A stretch of 64,000 nucleotides of DNA from Elysia crispata (lineage: Eukaryota; Mollusca; Gastropoda; Plakobranchidae). The translations under genes were made by a program, and so were the position numbers. The notes beneath the pieces are model-generated. The model saw only the letters and a program-made list of their open reading frames with translations, made no database searches and was not told where the DNA came from. This document shows, piece by piece, positions 54,042 to 64,000 of the stretch; the stretch's first letter is position 1; each line of letters begins with the position of its first letter. The DNA lies in contig JAWDGP010003382.1 in assembly GCA_033675545.1 (NCBI GenBank), positions 5,001 through 69,000 on the forward strand, given 5' to 3'.

Positions 54042-57000
54042 TTATAAGACCCTCCCTACTGCCCCTTGGTTCAGCTTTTCCTCCAGGTCCGCGTAGTGCC
54101 TCCGCAGGTCATCAGCCCTGACCTCAAACTCCCCGTCTGCATGTTTCCGCCTAGCCTGTGTCTGGTTCTCCGTGAAGTCTTTCCATTCCTGCAAGCGCCG
54201 TGCCCGCTCCTGCCCCAACCAACCCATCTGGAAAGTTGGATGAAAATATAACATTATTGCCAGATTGCTTTATACATGGTACAGGCGACTGCATTTACCT
54301 TTTTAAAAAAAATGGCTTTTTTTACCTCTCAAACGATTATCTTGTTCAGAACAAGTTAAAAATTTGTTATGACTAGAAGTCCAATATATCCAGATTAATG
54401 ATTTACAGCTATGGCCTCATCCTTTCATGTATTTTAAGTAGTAAAGTAGGATTTATAGAAAACTCTTTTTGTATCACATCGAAAGGAAGGTATAGGTTGA
54501 CATTCTTGTCTTTTACCTTATAGTTAAGGGTTAAAATGTTAAGATGTGAGGAGAATTATGACAATGCTAGCCAGTCCAGCAAATAGAGGACTCGGTCAAT
54601 TTCTATATCATTATGCAAATTAAAATCTAAATCAATATCATGCCGTTCTCTTTTTCATAGCATGTTGGATATCATCCTTTTTTTTTAAATCTGACTTGAG
54701 AAAGAAAAAAATCTTTTTGTGCTTGCAAAGTTACCAAAAACTATAAATTCTATTTCATGAGTATCTCATGTTTAAAAGTCAAATTGCATGTATTAAAAGA
54801 TGAACTCAAGCGGCACTCAATAAAAAGGCTGTGTTTCTATGGAAGCAACACTTGAACAAGCTGTGTTTCTATGGAAGCAACACTTGAACAAGCTGAGTTT
54901 CTATGGAAGCAACACTTGAACAAGCTGTGTTTCTATGGAAGCAACACTTGAACAAGCTGTGTTTCTATGGAAACAACACTTGAACAAGCTGTGTTTCTAT
55001 GGAAGCAACACTTGAACAAAGAATGTAATGAACTAGAAAAAAGCAGGCAAGGTAGAATAGAACTTTTCACCGCAAAAATCTGATCAAAGATCACTCTAGC
55101 TCTGTGACAAAATAATAAAAAATGAAAATGAGAAAATGAAACAATTACCAACTTTGATAAATATTAGGTGATAGTGGTAAATATATGTATAAATTTTCCC
55201 GTTTAAAAAAATTTTTTGGCCTTTATTTTCACACAGTTAAATAAGTATTATGAAGGATTCATTTACAGTTAAAGAAAGAGTGAAAGTCCTTAATTTTTTT
55301 TTTTACTTCTAGTGTATTTCTTTGTAAATGAGTTTTACAGCAGTTTTACTGGAGTTTGATGTATTCGAAAATCATAACAAACCTTTTTATCTGCCTCATC
55401 TTGTAAAATTCTCTGGCATGATTTACTGGCTTTCTCCACTGTGAACATTTAATATAAAATTTATTCAAAATATTTCTTTTCAGCTAATCCTATTAAGTCA
55501 AAACCATCGAAACAAAAAAAAATAGAGAGAAAGTGAGGATAATACGGCAAAAGACAAAAAAGGAGGACTGGGAAAAGTTACAAGAAGGAAATATTTCTTT
55601 CCGAAAGAGTATACTATACCAAGTATTCTAAACATTCAAAATATTTTAAACCTCTCTAGGCTTTGCTGCTATGGAGAAAGATATTACATAATCTAAAGGA
55701 AAAGCTCGAACAGGCTTATAACAGATTAATTCCTAATTATTACACTAATGACAACTCAAATTCATGGGTAACTTAAATCCATTTTTTTATATCAATGTTA
55801 TTTTCGTATTACATGTATTTCTTAACTGTACGATGTAAGTGTATTGGGTTCCTGGACTTGAATACATAGACATGAAATTTCATCTGCAACTGTTCGAAAG
55901 ACAATCAATATCAAGTGCTTTCATGATCATATTTGTCTGAAAGGTCCTTGCAAGATTGTACATGTACAGTCAAAGCTCTACTAAACTAAAATCATAAATA
56001 ACATTAACAAGTTAGGTTAAAGACCAACAGGACCAACTGCTGCTTGAAAAACAATTTGTGTTTTGTATTCTGTATGTGTGAGTGTGGTGGGGCTGGGGGT
56101 TAAGCAAACATTTTACTGTCTTTGTAATATTATATAATAATAAGAGTGCATAGTTTAATTTTTCAATTTACCTGCTTCTTTCACTTTTTGTATGTTGTCC
56201 TCCAAGCCTTGTTGTGTAGAGGGATAAACTCGCTCTGTGCAGTCTTTCACCCACTCTAAACTGCGAGACAGGGATAAGGTTTCATCTCGCTTCTCCTGTA
56301 GTGGAAAATATTGAGGAAAGTGATGAGAGTTGTAAATATTAAAAGAACAGTGCAGTATGATTATTTCCAAGGCTTCAAATATAGACTTTAAATTAAAAGA
56401 AAATGGAATTATCAGGATAGAAAGGGAATGTTAAAAAAAAAAAGTTTAAATCTTTCATGTTGTAAATGAGCTTAAACTTTCGTGTTTCTCCCCAAATCAG
56501 CTAAATCTAACTAGAAGCCATTGGTTCATTTACAGTGCGTGTGCACTGTTCTCCTCCTGACGAAGTCCAAGAACTATGCACACCTTATCCCTTACAGATC
56601 ATTTCTTTTCCCAGCTTCCTCCCTTTCTATCACTTATCATTACACACTACATATTTTTGTGTTATGTAGGTGGGCAGAACAAACACATAGGAAACGCTCA
56701 GAACAGTTCTTTATAGCTAAGAACATTGTACTTCAGTAAAACAAAAAAAAATTGTACTGGCGACATTGAATTAACAGTATCCAGTTTTATGACTTCCACC
56801 TAATTGATAATTTTTTTGTATAACTTAAAGAGACAAACTGTTGATTAAAGTCATCAAGTTTGAATCTATCTATAATTTGAATTGTTTGGATATGATTGTA
56901 TTCTATTGACCAGTTTAAAAATTAATATCCTGGATGAGGAATCCTAAACCTAGCCTACAAAAAAAAAGTGGACAGTGCGTTTTCATTTCAAAACTTAAAA

Positions 57001-58891
57001 CTGAGTGCATAATTCTGCTTAAAGCATTATAAATATCATTTTAACCAATAGGAATCAAGAAAGTATGAAGACACTTCTATAAATATTTGTAAAAAAAAAT
57101 TGTATGAATTTTATATTAGATTTTTTTTCTTTCATTTGTTTTCATCATTTGTAATAATTAAAAAAAAGCAACCTTTATGACTGAATCTTCAGCATGTTTA
57201 GAGACAAAGATTACAAAATAAGGTTAAATTTGATTAAACTGTTTGCTACTGATCATTTACAAAAAGGTGACCTTACATCTTCTTTATTATACCAAACAAT
57301 TCATTGATGCTTCTTCAAACTAGTGGGAAGAATATTGCTACCATCAACTTAATGATGCCTGAGAAAGTGTTACCTCAAATTCTTTAACAAAGTTCTGGTT
57401 GAGCCCTTGGAGAGCAGCTTTATGATTGAAGAGGCGGCAGTAAATGTCTGTTACATCTAGTATAAATGAAGAGGAAACAAAAAAATGATAAAACAATGAG
57501 TAAAATTAATGCTAAAAGTTCATTGTTTTCAATGAAGTGAAATGCATGCACAAAATAATGAATGTAATACAGCAAAAAAGAACTTAGTGAAGTTTATAAT
57601 GGACTTTGGTACCTTACAAAGTATAGCAAAATCCTATATCTTTACACTCTTTTAGAAGATCCTTTTATAATTTAAGACGCTTGCGCAAAAGCTCATCAGC
57701 TTGCCAAAGATCTTCATCTTAATTTTGTCATGTATAAAATTGTATAAGGTCAAAGATTTCACTCCTTCTAAAAGCAATCAATTTCCTGAAAAGAAAAAAC
57801 TGCAAGGCCTGTACAGTTCAAGCAATTTCTCTTTGTCTTTTGCTGCAATAGCTTAGTAAATTTCAAATGGCAATCAATACTTTCTGAGATAAAAAGAAAA
57901 GCAATATTAGTTTACAACTACATGTTATTTGATTGTGATAAAAAATTATATTGCAAATGCAACGAATCTTGATGAATTCTTAATAAATCAAAGGGGGTAA
58001 AAACTGCTAAACTTTAAATAATTCCATTTTGTTCATATAAGATTAAAGATGTGAAACATGTACATCCTTTCAACTATTTAAAGGGAGGAAAAGCAATCAT
58101 AGAACTTAGCTAATGCTATAATTTCTTTTTTAATTGAAATTTTCATTGCAGTCAAGACTAAAATTTTAAACTATGTTTCTGATAAAAGCTCTTTAACTCA
58201 GGTTATGTGCGTGTACTGATAAAACGACCAGCTGCCCTGTTATGTGTACTAATGCAATTGCTGTTTCAATAGAGCCACACACATTTAAGTACAACATGCT
58301 GTGTAATGGTCATTTTAAAATATTACGCTATAGGGGCAAGACTGCCCCATACAGAGGAAATTCTTCAATTCCTACCAGCTTAAGAGCCATGTTTTCTAAA
58401 CAAAAAGTAACTAAGAATGAAAATGCAGTTTATTTGAAGCATTTAGGTCTACAAAGAGTCAAGTTACACTGTGTGGTTGAATCTGCGACATGCTTAGGAA
58501 ATTGTGATCTGGATATGGACTTCCAGGCGTGAGATTAAGATCTTCTTTTCTTGTTACTGATTTGTGAGGTACATTGTTGCTATTTTTTTATATTAATGCT
58601 AAGACAGAAATCTCATCAAATTCTAAGTCAGCCTAAAATTTCTAAGTCTCCAAAATTTGAACAATACCAAATAAAGTATGGTTTTGTATAATGATAAACT
58701 AGCCAATCAATGCAATCTAGATCGAAGCTGAGTCTCAGGGTGAGGCAATGGAACCTTAAAATTTAAATAGAATTTAAACTATGGGCGACCCTACGACTGA
58801 AAACAGAATCTAAATCAAGATCTAGGCCTACTTCATCCTCGATGAAAATAAAAAGTGGCACCTTACCTTTGAAAACGTGTTCACATGTCAT
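54042..58891 (-). CDS. BLOC1S5: BLOC1S5 (muted), BLOC-1 complex subunit 5
   Basis: This is a small coiled-coil subunit of BLOC-1, the cytosolic complex that sorts cargo from endosomes to lysosome-related organelles. Five coding exons join in phase on the minus strand: 58891-58867, 57456-57374, 56295-56172, 55438-55383 and 54227-54042. They give 157 residues (human 187). The start is MTCEHVFKDVTDIYCRLFNH, which aligns with human IKDLGEIHSRLLDH. It is followed by LNQNFVKEFEEKRDE (human RYFVKEFEEKRGL), a middle coiled coil (ERVYPSTQQGLEDNIQKVKE) and a C-terminal helix with ARRLQEWKDFTENQTQARRK (human HMLQWDNFMKEQPNKRAE) and HYADLEEKL (human QYAEMEKDL). The shorter length reflects the absence of the vertebrate Gly/Ser-rich N-terminal extension. 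It is convergent with EXOC3. Intron 4 holds a 32-bp minisatellite. Confidence 0.88.
54828..55019. repeat. 32-bp minisatellite, 6 copies, in BLOC1S5 intron 4
   Basis: The unit GCTGTGTTTCTATGGAAGCA plus ACACTTGAACAA is repeated six times with two single-base variants. Confidence 0.95.
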
Positions 58892-59382
58892 GATTGCCAC
58901 ATGAACAATGTTTGTTCTAGAAAAGTGTTTTGTCTCAAAATCTGCGAAATTAACAGCAGTGTCTAGGCCTACAGATCAAAATCTCGATCTGGGTAGGGTT
59001 CTTGACTCTAGATAATAGATCAGTGCATCATATAAACAGAGTAACCTTATTTTCTCTGTGATATTTTATTTTTGTCCTTCCCGAAGCCTTAAAATCAAAT
59101 ACAAATGTCAACTTTTATAGCTTTCGAGAGCCCCTCAGCACATCTCAATAGGTAAGCAAAATAAATAATATAATCGGTTGTTGATTACACTTTGTCCAAG
59201 ATCGATCACGAGACTGCAGAGTTCCCGTCCTTGAATGGTTTTCCCGAAACGGAAATTCCCCCAACGAAAGTGTATTTTTTTTTTCAACGGTCTTGAGAAC
59301 ATTATAGTACATGAAGTCTGTAGATTAATAGACGATATCCCTGATAAATTTCATTTTCAACGACAGTTACCGCAAAATAACT
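58892..59382. other. Upstream flank of BLOC1S5, no gene seen
   Basis: Presumed promoter and 5' UTR of BLOC1S5. AT-rich, with a few CpG-containing words near 59,200-59,270. No motif can be named with confidence. Confidence 0.35.
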
Positions 59383-59614
59383 ATGGTGCAGAGATCCATT
59401 CTTAATGGCACATTATTTTGTAAACACGAAGACATAAAAACAAACAATGGAATCATCATAACTCTCCAGAAGACAGGAAAACCAAAGGGTCCTGTAACAC
59501 ACCATTCTTCATCCCATGATTTTATTCAACGCAAAATGGAAGGTGCTGAAGTTGTTAGTGCCAAAGGAATAGGACGCAAATTAGACGCTTATCAAGGCCC
59601 AAGTCAAAAGTGTT

Positions 59615-59696
<82 letters not shown>

Positions 59697-60300
59697 TCAT
59701 AATTATAGTCCTTTCGATACCATAAACAGACACTTCGACATACTTATAGACATCATAAAAGAAGACAAACGACGCAAGATTAGATACCACCTCAGCAACA
59801 CAAACCTCTCAATGAAAGTGAGAAACGGACCAAAAAACTAAAACATTCACTTCAAATTGTCGAGCACCGGAGAGCCTTGGTGCTCACGAGCCTTAGAGTG
59901 TACCACGCTCTAGTGAACGCTGTGCTTTTGTACAGTTGTGGCACCTGGGCCCTCACAACATAAGATCACACACTTAACACCTTACACTGTAGGTAAACCA
60001 ACTTAGAAGGGTCCCTAATATCAAATGTCCAACATCAATCAGCAACAAGTCTTTCTACAATAAGTAAGGTGAAGTACCAATCAGCCTCACTATACAGCAT
60101 ACTATTTGAAGCTAGGTGAAGACTTGTCGGGCACATCTTTAAGACAAGACTTCAATACACTCTAAAAAAAATGATACGATATTTCAAATACGAAGCCATG
60201 AAAAGAAAAGGTAGCCCCAAAACATCTATTGTATCCACTCTCAGAAAAAAAAACTCTCTGTGATTAATAATGCAAGCATTTCAGACATCTTTGCCTTGGT
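59383..60300 (+). mobile_element. Decayed LINE reverse-transcriptase fragment
   Basis: Conceptual reading gives pieces of a non-LTR reverse transcriptase in order: IITLQKTGKPKGPVT (the usual LxKPGKPxGP motif), FDTINRH...IIKEDKRRKIRYHLSNTNL (the finger/palm stretch after FDTID) and RVYHALVNAVLLYSCGTWAL (the terminal part of the domain). Remnants resembling GHI and the C-terminal tail follow. The order is right but several stops, shifts and missing segments make it dead. The catalytic YxDD box was not seen, apparently lost in the gap around the TA repeat. Family not assigned. Confidence 0.65.
59620..59687. repeat. (TA)n microsatellite inside the LINE remnant
   Basis: About 34 uninterrupted TA units ending in a short CA run. 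It splits the LINE-derived sequence. Confidence 0.97.
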
Positions 60301-62490
60301 TTTTGGAGGGGAAAAAGGTGGGGTGTTGTGGGGTGGGTAGCCCTCTCGGCGAACGGGCGTTAATTATTTAACTGCACAAGAACACTATAATACATATTGT
60401 GAACATAACAATGCGATCATGGGTGGCTTTATCACAACCTCGAGGTGGTTTTGATTCCTGTTTCTTGATTTTAGTGCTAAATTCAGTTATTCGCACGCGC
60501 TCATAAAAATATTTGGAATTTTTTACTTGTTTCTGTGTTCACTTTACCGCCAGAATTAAACAATCAAAAACATAAAGTTAAGTTTAGATTTTGTGCTGCA
60601 TAATTATTGAATTAAAGCCATTCAATATTTTTCTGCCCCATTCTCTGCCTACTAGATGCTTTGCCATGATTACGGTGATAAGCCGTATCTAGTACTCAAA
60701 GTAAGATCTATATATCTAGATGCTAGATATGGTCGCAATGTAGAATTAGAAATAACCTTTACAAAAATGTTTTCCGTTGAAAGAGAATCAGATTTTGAGG
60801 TCTTTTTTTCAAATTTATTAGGAATGTGAATGCCGAAATGCTAGGCCCTGGTGCTAGATTACTTTTATCGTGAATTCCTCGTAGTCGTAATGGCACCTTA
60901 CGTGACGTTGGGTCAGTGCATATTTTTTTCGCATGTGGTGACTGGTAAAAATTTTTTTTTCATTTGAGTTTTGACTTTGCGCTACTGTGAGAAATTGCAT
61001 TAGCGTCAATGCATTTGAACGGGCTAGGCTCCTCAGTGTAGGGTTTGCCAACAAGGTTACCACTCTGATTCAAGTAATAGCTAAACTTTTGTTCAGGTTT
61101 CAAGTATTTTTTAAGAGAGGGTAACAACACTTTCTTTATCTAATCACATTCACTAATTTAATCGTCGGAGAGTTGTTTTATGTTTCAGATATACCGGCCA
61201 TAAAACGGCAACGGTGCAAGAGTGTTTTATATAGTTATTTTATTGTACTTTTTGTCTTACCATTTGTTTGTTTTGTTAGTTGTTTGATAGAGCCAATTAA
61301 AAGAAAAATTAGTGCAACATTTTCATTTACTATACAATACATCTTTAGATTTATTATTCTGTAGCTTGCAATGCAAGCTTACCCAATGCTGGCACTGAAT
61401 CAGTGAATTACTCCTTCAAGCAAGTAACATCTTAAATTGACAGATTCTTTTAACTATATTTCCACTTCTCATTAAATCGTGTATAGTTTAACTTAATCTG
61501 TTCAGCTTTTCGATTGGGAAACATCCTGACATGAAAAAGTGACTGAGAGTGAGATCAAGCAATTTGAAGTGTAATATGTATTTGACTAGCGTTATCAAGT
61601 GTTTGGATCTGAACTAACTTTGAAAAATTTCCATAAATTATATTTGCTATTTTGCTCAGGACTTAGATCCCAGGGCAATTTGTTTAAAGCATATCATAGC
61701 AGCAGCAGCAATTAACCCCTCAGCCTTTCTCTCACTTCAAAATTGATTTTTTACTAAAGCAAAAAAAAAAAAAATAGGATTTCAATTCTTTAATAACAAA
61801 AATAATCTTAGCAAAATCTTTATAAGGTTACAGTATAGTGTGAAAAGAAAACATAATCTTTAGCAGGACTTAATGAAAAACACTCGATATGAGATCTTTT
61901 GGAAGCAAAATAATCTTAGTCATTGCAATATTGGTTCAAATAAATTAGAGGATTGATATTTTTACTAGAAGTTTGATCAATAAACATTATTAATATCATT
62001 AATCCATGATCCACATCCTTAGTTAATGGTTGATTTGCTAATTTGATTAAGATTGGCCTTTTCACATCTTTACTGGTAGTGGTAAGATTGTTTACCATTT
62101 CACTGCTGAGATAAAACTTATAGTAGTAATAAAATTGCGACAAAAGAAATAAAAAAAACAAAACAGAACAACAACAAAATACAACAACTAAACAAGCAAC
62201 AAACTAATAAAACTTTTGAATTTATCAAGAGAAGTAAAAACACCTATGACTAACTACGCCAATGGTATTTGACTGTTATTAACCTTTGGCGACTTCATTA
62301 TCATTCAAACTCGTAGACGATTAATCCGAATTTCAGCACGCAAATTCCCTATCAAGTGGTGAATTTTTCTAATGGACTAACCTAACCATTATTTAAAAAA
62401 ACAATAAAATACAGATTTTTGCCTGCTCAAGAAATATTGTGAGGGGAACCATTAAAAAGGAGCATGTTGTTGTAGCCCTAGTCATGAAAT

Positions 62491-62521
<31 letters not shown>

Positions 62522-63863
62522 TGAGATACAGTGCCTGATAAAATGGTAATTCATTATTACAAATATTATGGTGAATTGTAACAAATAAAAAGGAAACAAT
62601 AATGATAGAAAAGGAACTATTTATTTTCTATAATATTCATGTTTTTTGTTGTTTTTTTCATGAAATGACAAAACCTAAGTAATATTATTGCTAAAACTGT
62701 TTTTCTACCCAAAAGAATGCAAATCTCTAAAGTAGATACAAATCTTCTTACCCATAAATTTCTGCAGAAGAAAACAGGAATGGGATTTCCTTTAATAAAG
62801 ATAAAGATATGGAAACAAGGCCAATATAATTCTCATCTTTACATATCACATATACACAAATCAAATCAAGGGAAGAAAAATTATTTTTTTTTGCACAGCA
62901 CAGAGTTAAGGTGTAAAGACAATGAGATCAAAGTAGAAATCTAAAAAAGAATGCATATTTGTTTTTCATCATTAATGCAGAATGCATTGTAATTGCATTT
63001 ATTATTTTCATTCATGCTTTTTCACACCCTCTTCCCCTCCCCCCCCCCCCCCCACACCCAAATTTATTTAATTCACTCTTAAATAGTTAAATCTATTTGA
63101 CAATGAAACCTTCATCATAAAAAAAAGCCAATTAAAAATCAAAGATCACATTAAAACTGCAATTTACATCAAAATAATATTTATCATAGCCTAAAAATTT
63201 GCTTGATATTGCACATTTTCATAAACAAGCAAATAAAAAAGAAATTCCAAATGGTGTGAAATATTATTATGAAATATTTCATAACCAGGATTAAAAGCAG
63301 TAGGATAGTCTGAGAAATTTTACTCCTTCATTCTCCTTCCCTCACCTTCCATACAAAGTTTACCATCCTCTACCGTCTACCTTTGTACTCATTGATGCTC
63401 CCTTCTATAGCTCTATCCATCTCCCTCCACCCAGGTCAAACATTAGCTTTTCCCTACCATCCTTCTTCCATTCTTCACCATTCTTTTCTTCCCATCCTCA
63501 ATTATCTATTTTTGTCTTTATCCATTACCTTTCAGCTACCTCTTCTTTCATTCACCATTTTTTTAACCCCCAACCCCCTTGATCTATTATTATAAACCCT
63601 CAAATTCTACCCTCTATCTTTTGCTGATCATATTTTCGTTTTGTTTGATGACATCATTCTTTGCTTCACACCTCCTTCATTGTTGAAATTTATTGTATTT
63701 CTCTCTGTTCCAGAGAGAATGCATGGGGAATCAGGATCAAGAACCACAGTTTGATTTGTCAGAATTGCGTCCACATTAATAATGCAGCATCCCTGGCATG
63801 GTGGATGCTGTTGTAAACTCATTCTTCATAAGCAGCAACATGTGCCCGGGCCTGTCGAGAGAG
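60301..63863. other. Region without recognisable gene
   Basis: AT-rich sequence holding a (CT)n run at about 62497-62521, a poly-C run at about 63040-63053 and a pyrimidine-rich stretch at about 63320-63560. Short reading frames here show no known motif. It is probably intronic or intergenic to the gene at the right edge. Confidence 0.4.
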
Positions 63864-63950
63864 TTATGCTTTTGGTGGTTGAGTTATATGTATGCAAATT
63901 TTCTGTTTCTCCTGCAGCTTGTGGTTTAGTTCTTTCACTCGATCTTCCAC
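63864..63950 (-). CDS. Possible terminal exon of a coiled-coil protein (gene continues beyond the window)
   Basis: On the minus strand an acceptor (TAATCTTTTTCAG) is followed by an open frame VEDRVKELNHKLQEKQKICI and then a short tail ending KA and a stop. The heptad-like pattern (V..RV.EL..KLQEK) suggests the end of a coiled coil. The alternative is an internal exon whose donor I cannot see. The protein is not identified. Confidence 0.35.
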   Translation of the reverse strand: MEDRVKELNHKLQEKQKICIHITQPPKA

Positions 63951-64000
63951 CTGAAAAAGATTAACAAGTGGACTGTTCTTATGAGCAAATATGAGGAGGG

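Noticed and set aside
58242-58532. 96-residue plus-strand frame inside BLOC1S5 intron 1
   Set aside because: No recognisable domain and antisense to a well-supported intron; likely chance.
60854-61063. 69-residue minus-strand frame resembling a small first exon
   Set aside because: No supporting donor or downstream exon could be linked; composition looks random.

Overview
This is an AT-rich animal nuclear window. Its genes are split by short introns with canonical GT/AG borders, and microsatellites and minisatellites are common. Three conserved host genes can be rebuilt exon by exon: UQCC1 (minus strand, 10.5-17.7 kb), EXOC3/SEC6 (plus strand, 19.1-51.3 kb) and BLOC1S5/muted (minus strand, 54.0-58.9 kb). 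A fourth large coding exon (2.4-5.3 kb, plus strand) encodes an unrecognised proline-rich protein studded with furin-type cleavage sites. The compact introns, the degree of divergence from vertebrate orthologues and frequent 'tctagatcta'-like words suggest a lophotrochozoan, perhaps a gastropod mollusc. That assignment is inference only.

The centre of the window (22,317-38,453, about 16.1 kb) is a Polinton/Maverick, a self-synthesising virus-like DNA element. It sits in intron 5 of EXOC3 and makes up nearly all of that intron. It has terminal inverted repeats of about 310 bp, a short direct repeat (TACACCA) on both sides consistent with a 6-bp target-site duplication, and GC-richer coding sequence than the host. 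Its parts, in order, are: a small Cys-rich protein; protein-primed family-B DNA polymerase; retroviral-type integrase; a run of small membrane or coiled-coil proteins; an FtsK/HerA-like packaging ATPase; a double jelly-roll major capsid protein; two further plus-strand coding regions; a 506-residue conserved protein; a probable penton; two tandem fibre-like genes; and a conserved membrane protein. The element is a fossil with roughly half a dozen breaks, though most genes look whole. The two terminal repeats are nearly identical, so the insertion looks young. No adenovirus-type protease was recognised.

Layout: 1-2,389, AT-rich with candidate 5' exons; 2,390-6,090, furin-rich proprotein exon and 3' UTR; 6,170-7,040, large GA microsatellite; 7,041-10,538, no gene seen; 10,539-17,675, UQCC1 (complex III assembly factor); 17,676-19,142, divergent promoter region; 19,143-51,272, EXOC3 (exocyst subunit) with the Polinton inside; 51,273-54,041, EXOC3 3' UTR and spacer with tandem duplications; 54,042-58,891, BLOC1S5 (lysosome-related organelle biogenesis); 59,383-60,300, decayed LINE interrupted by a TA microsatellite; 60,301-63,863, no gene seen; 63,864-63,950, possible last exon of a minus-strand coiled-coil gene running off the window.
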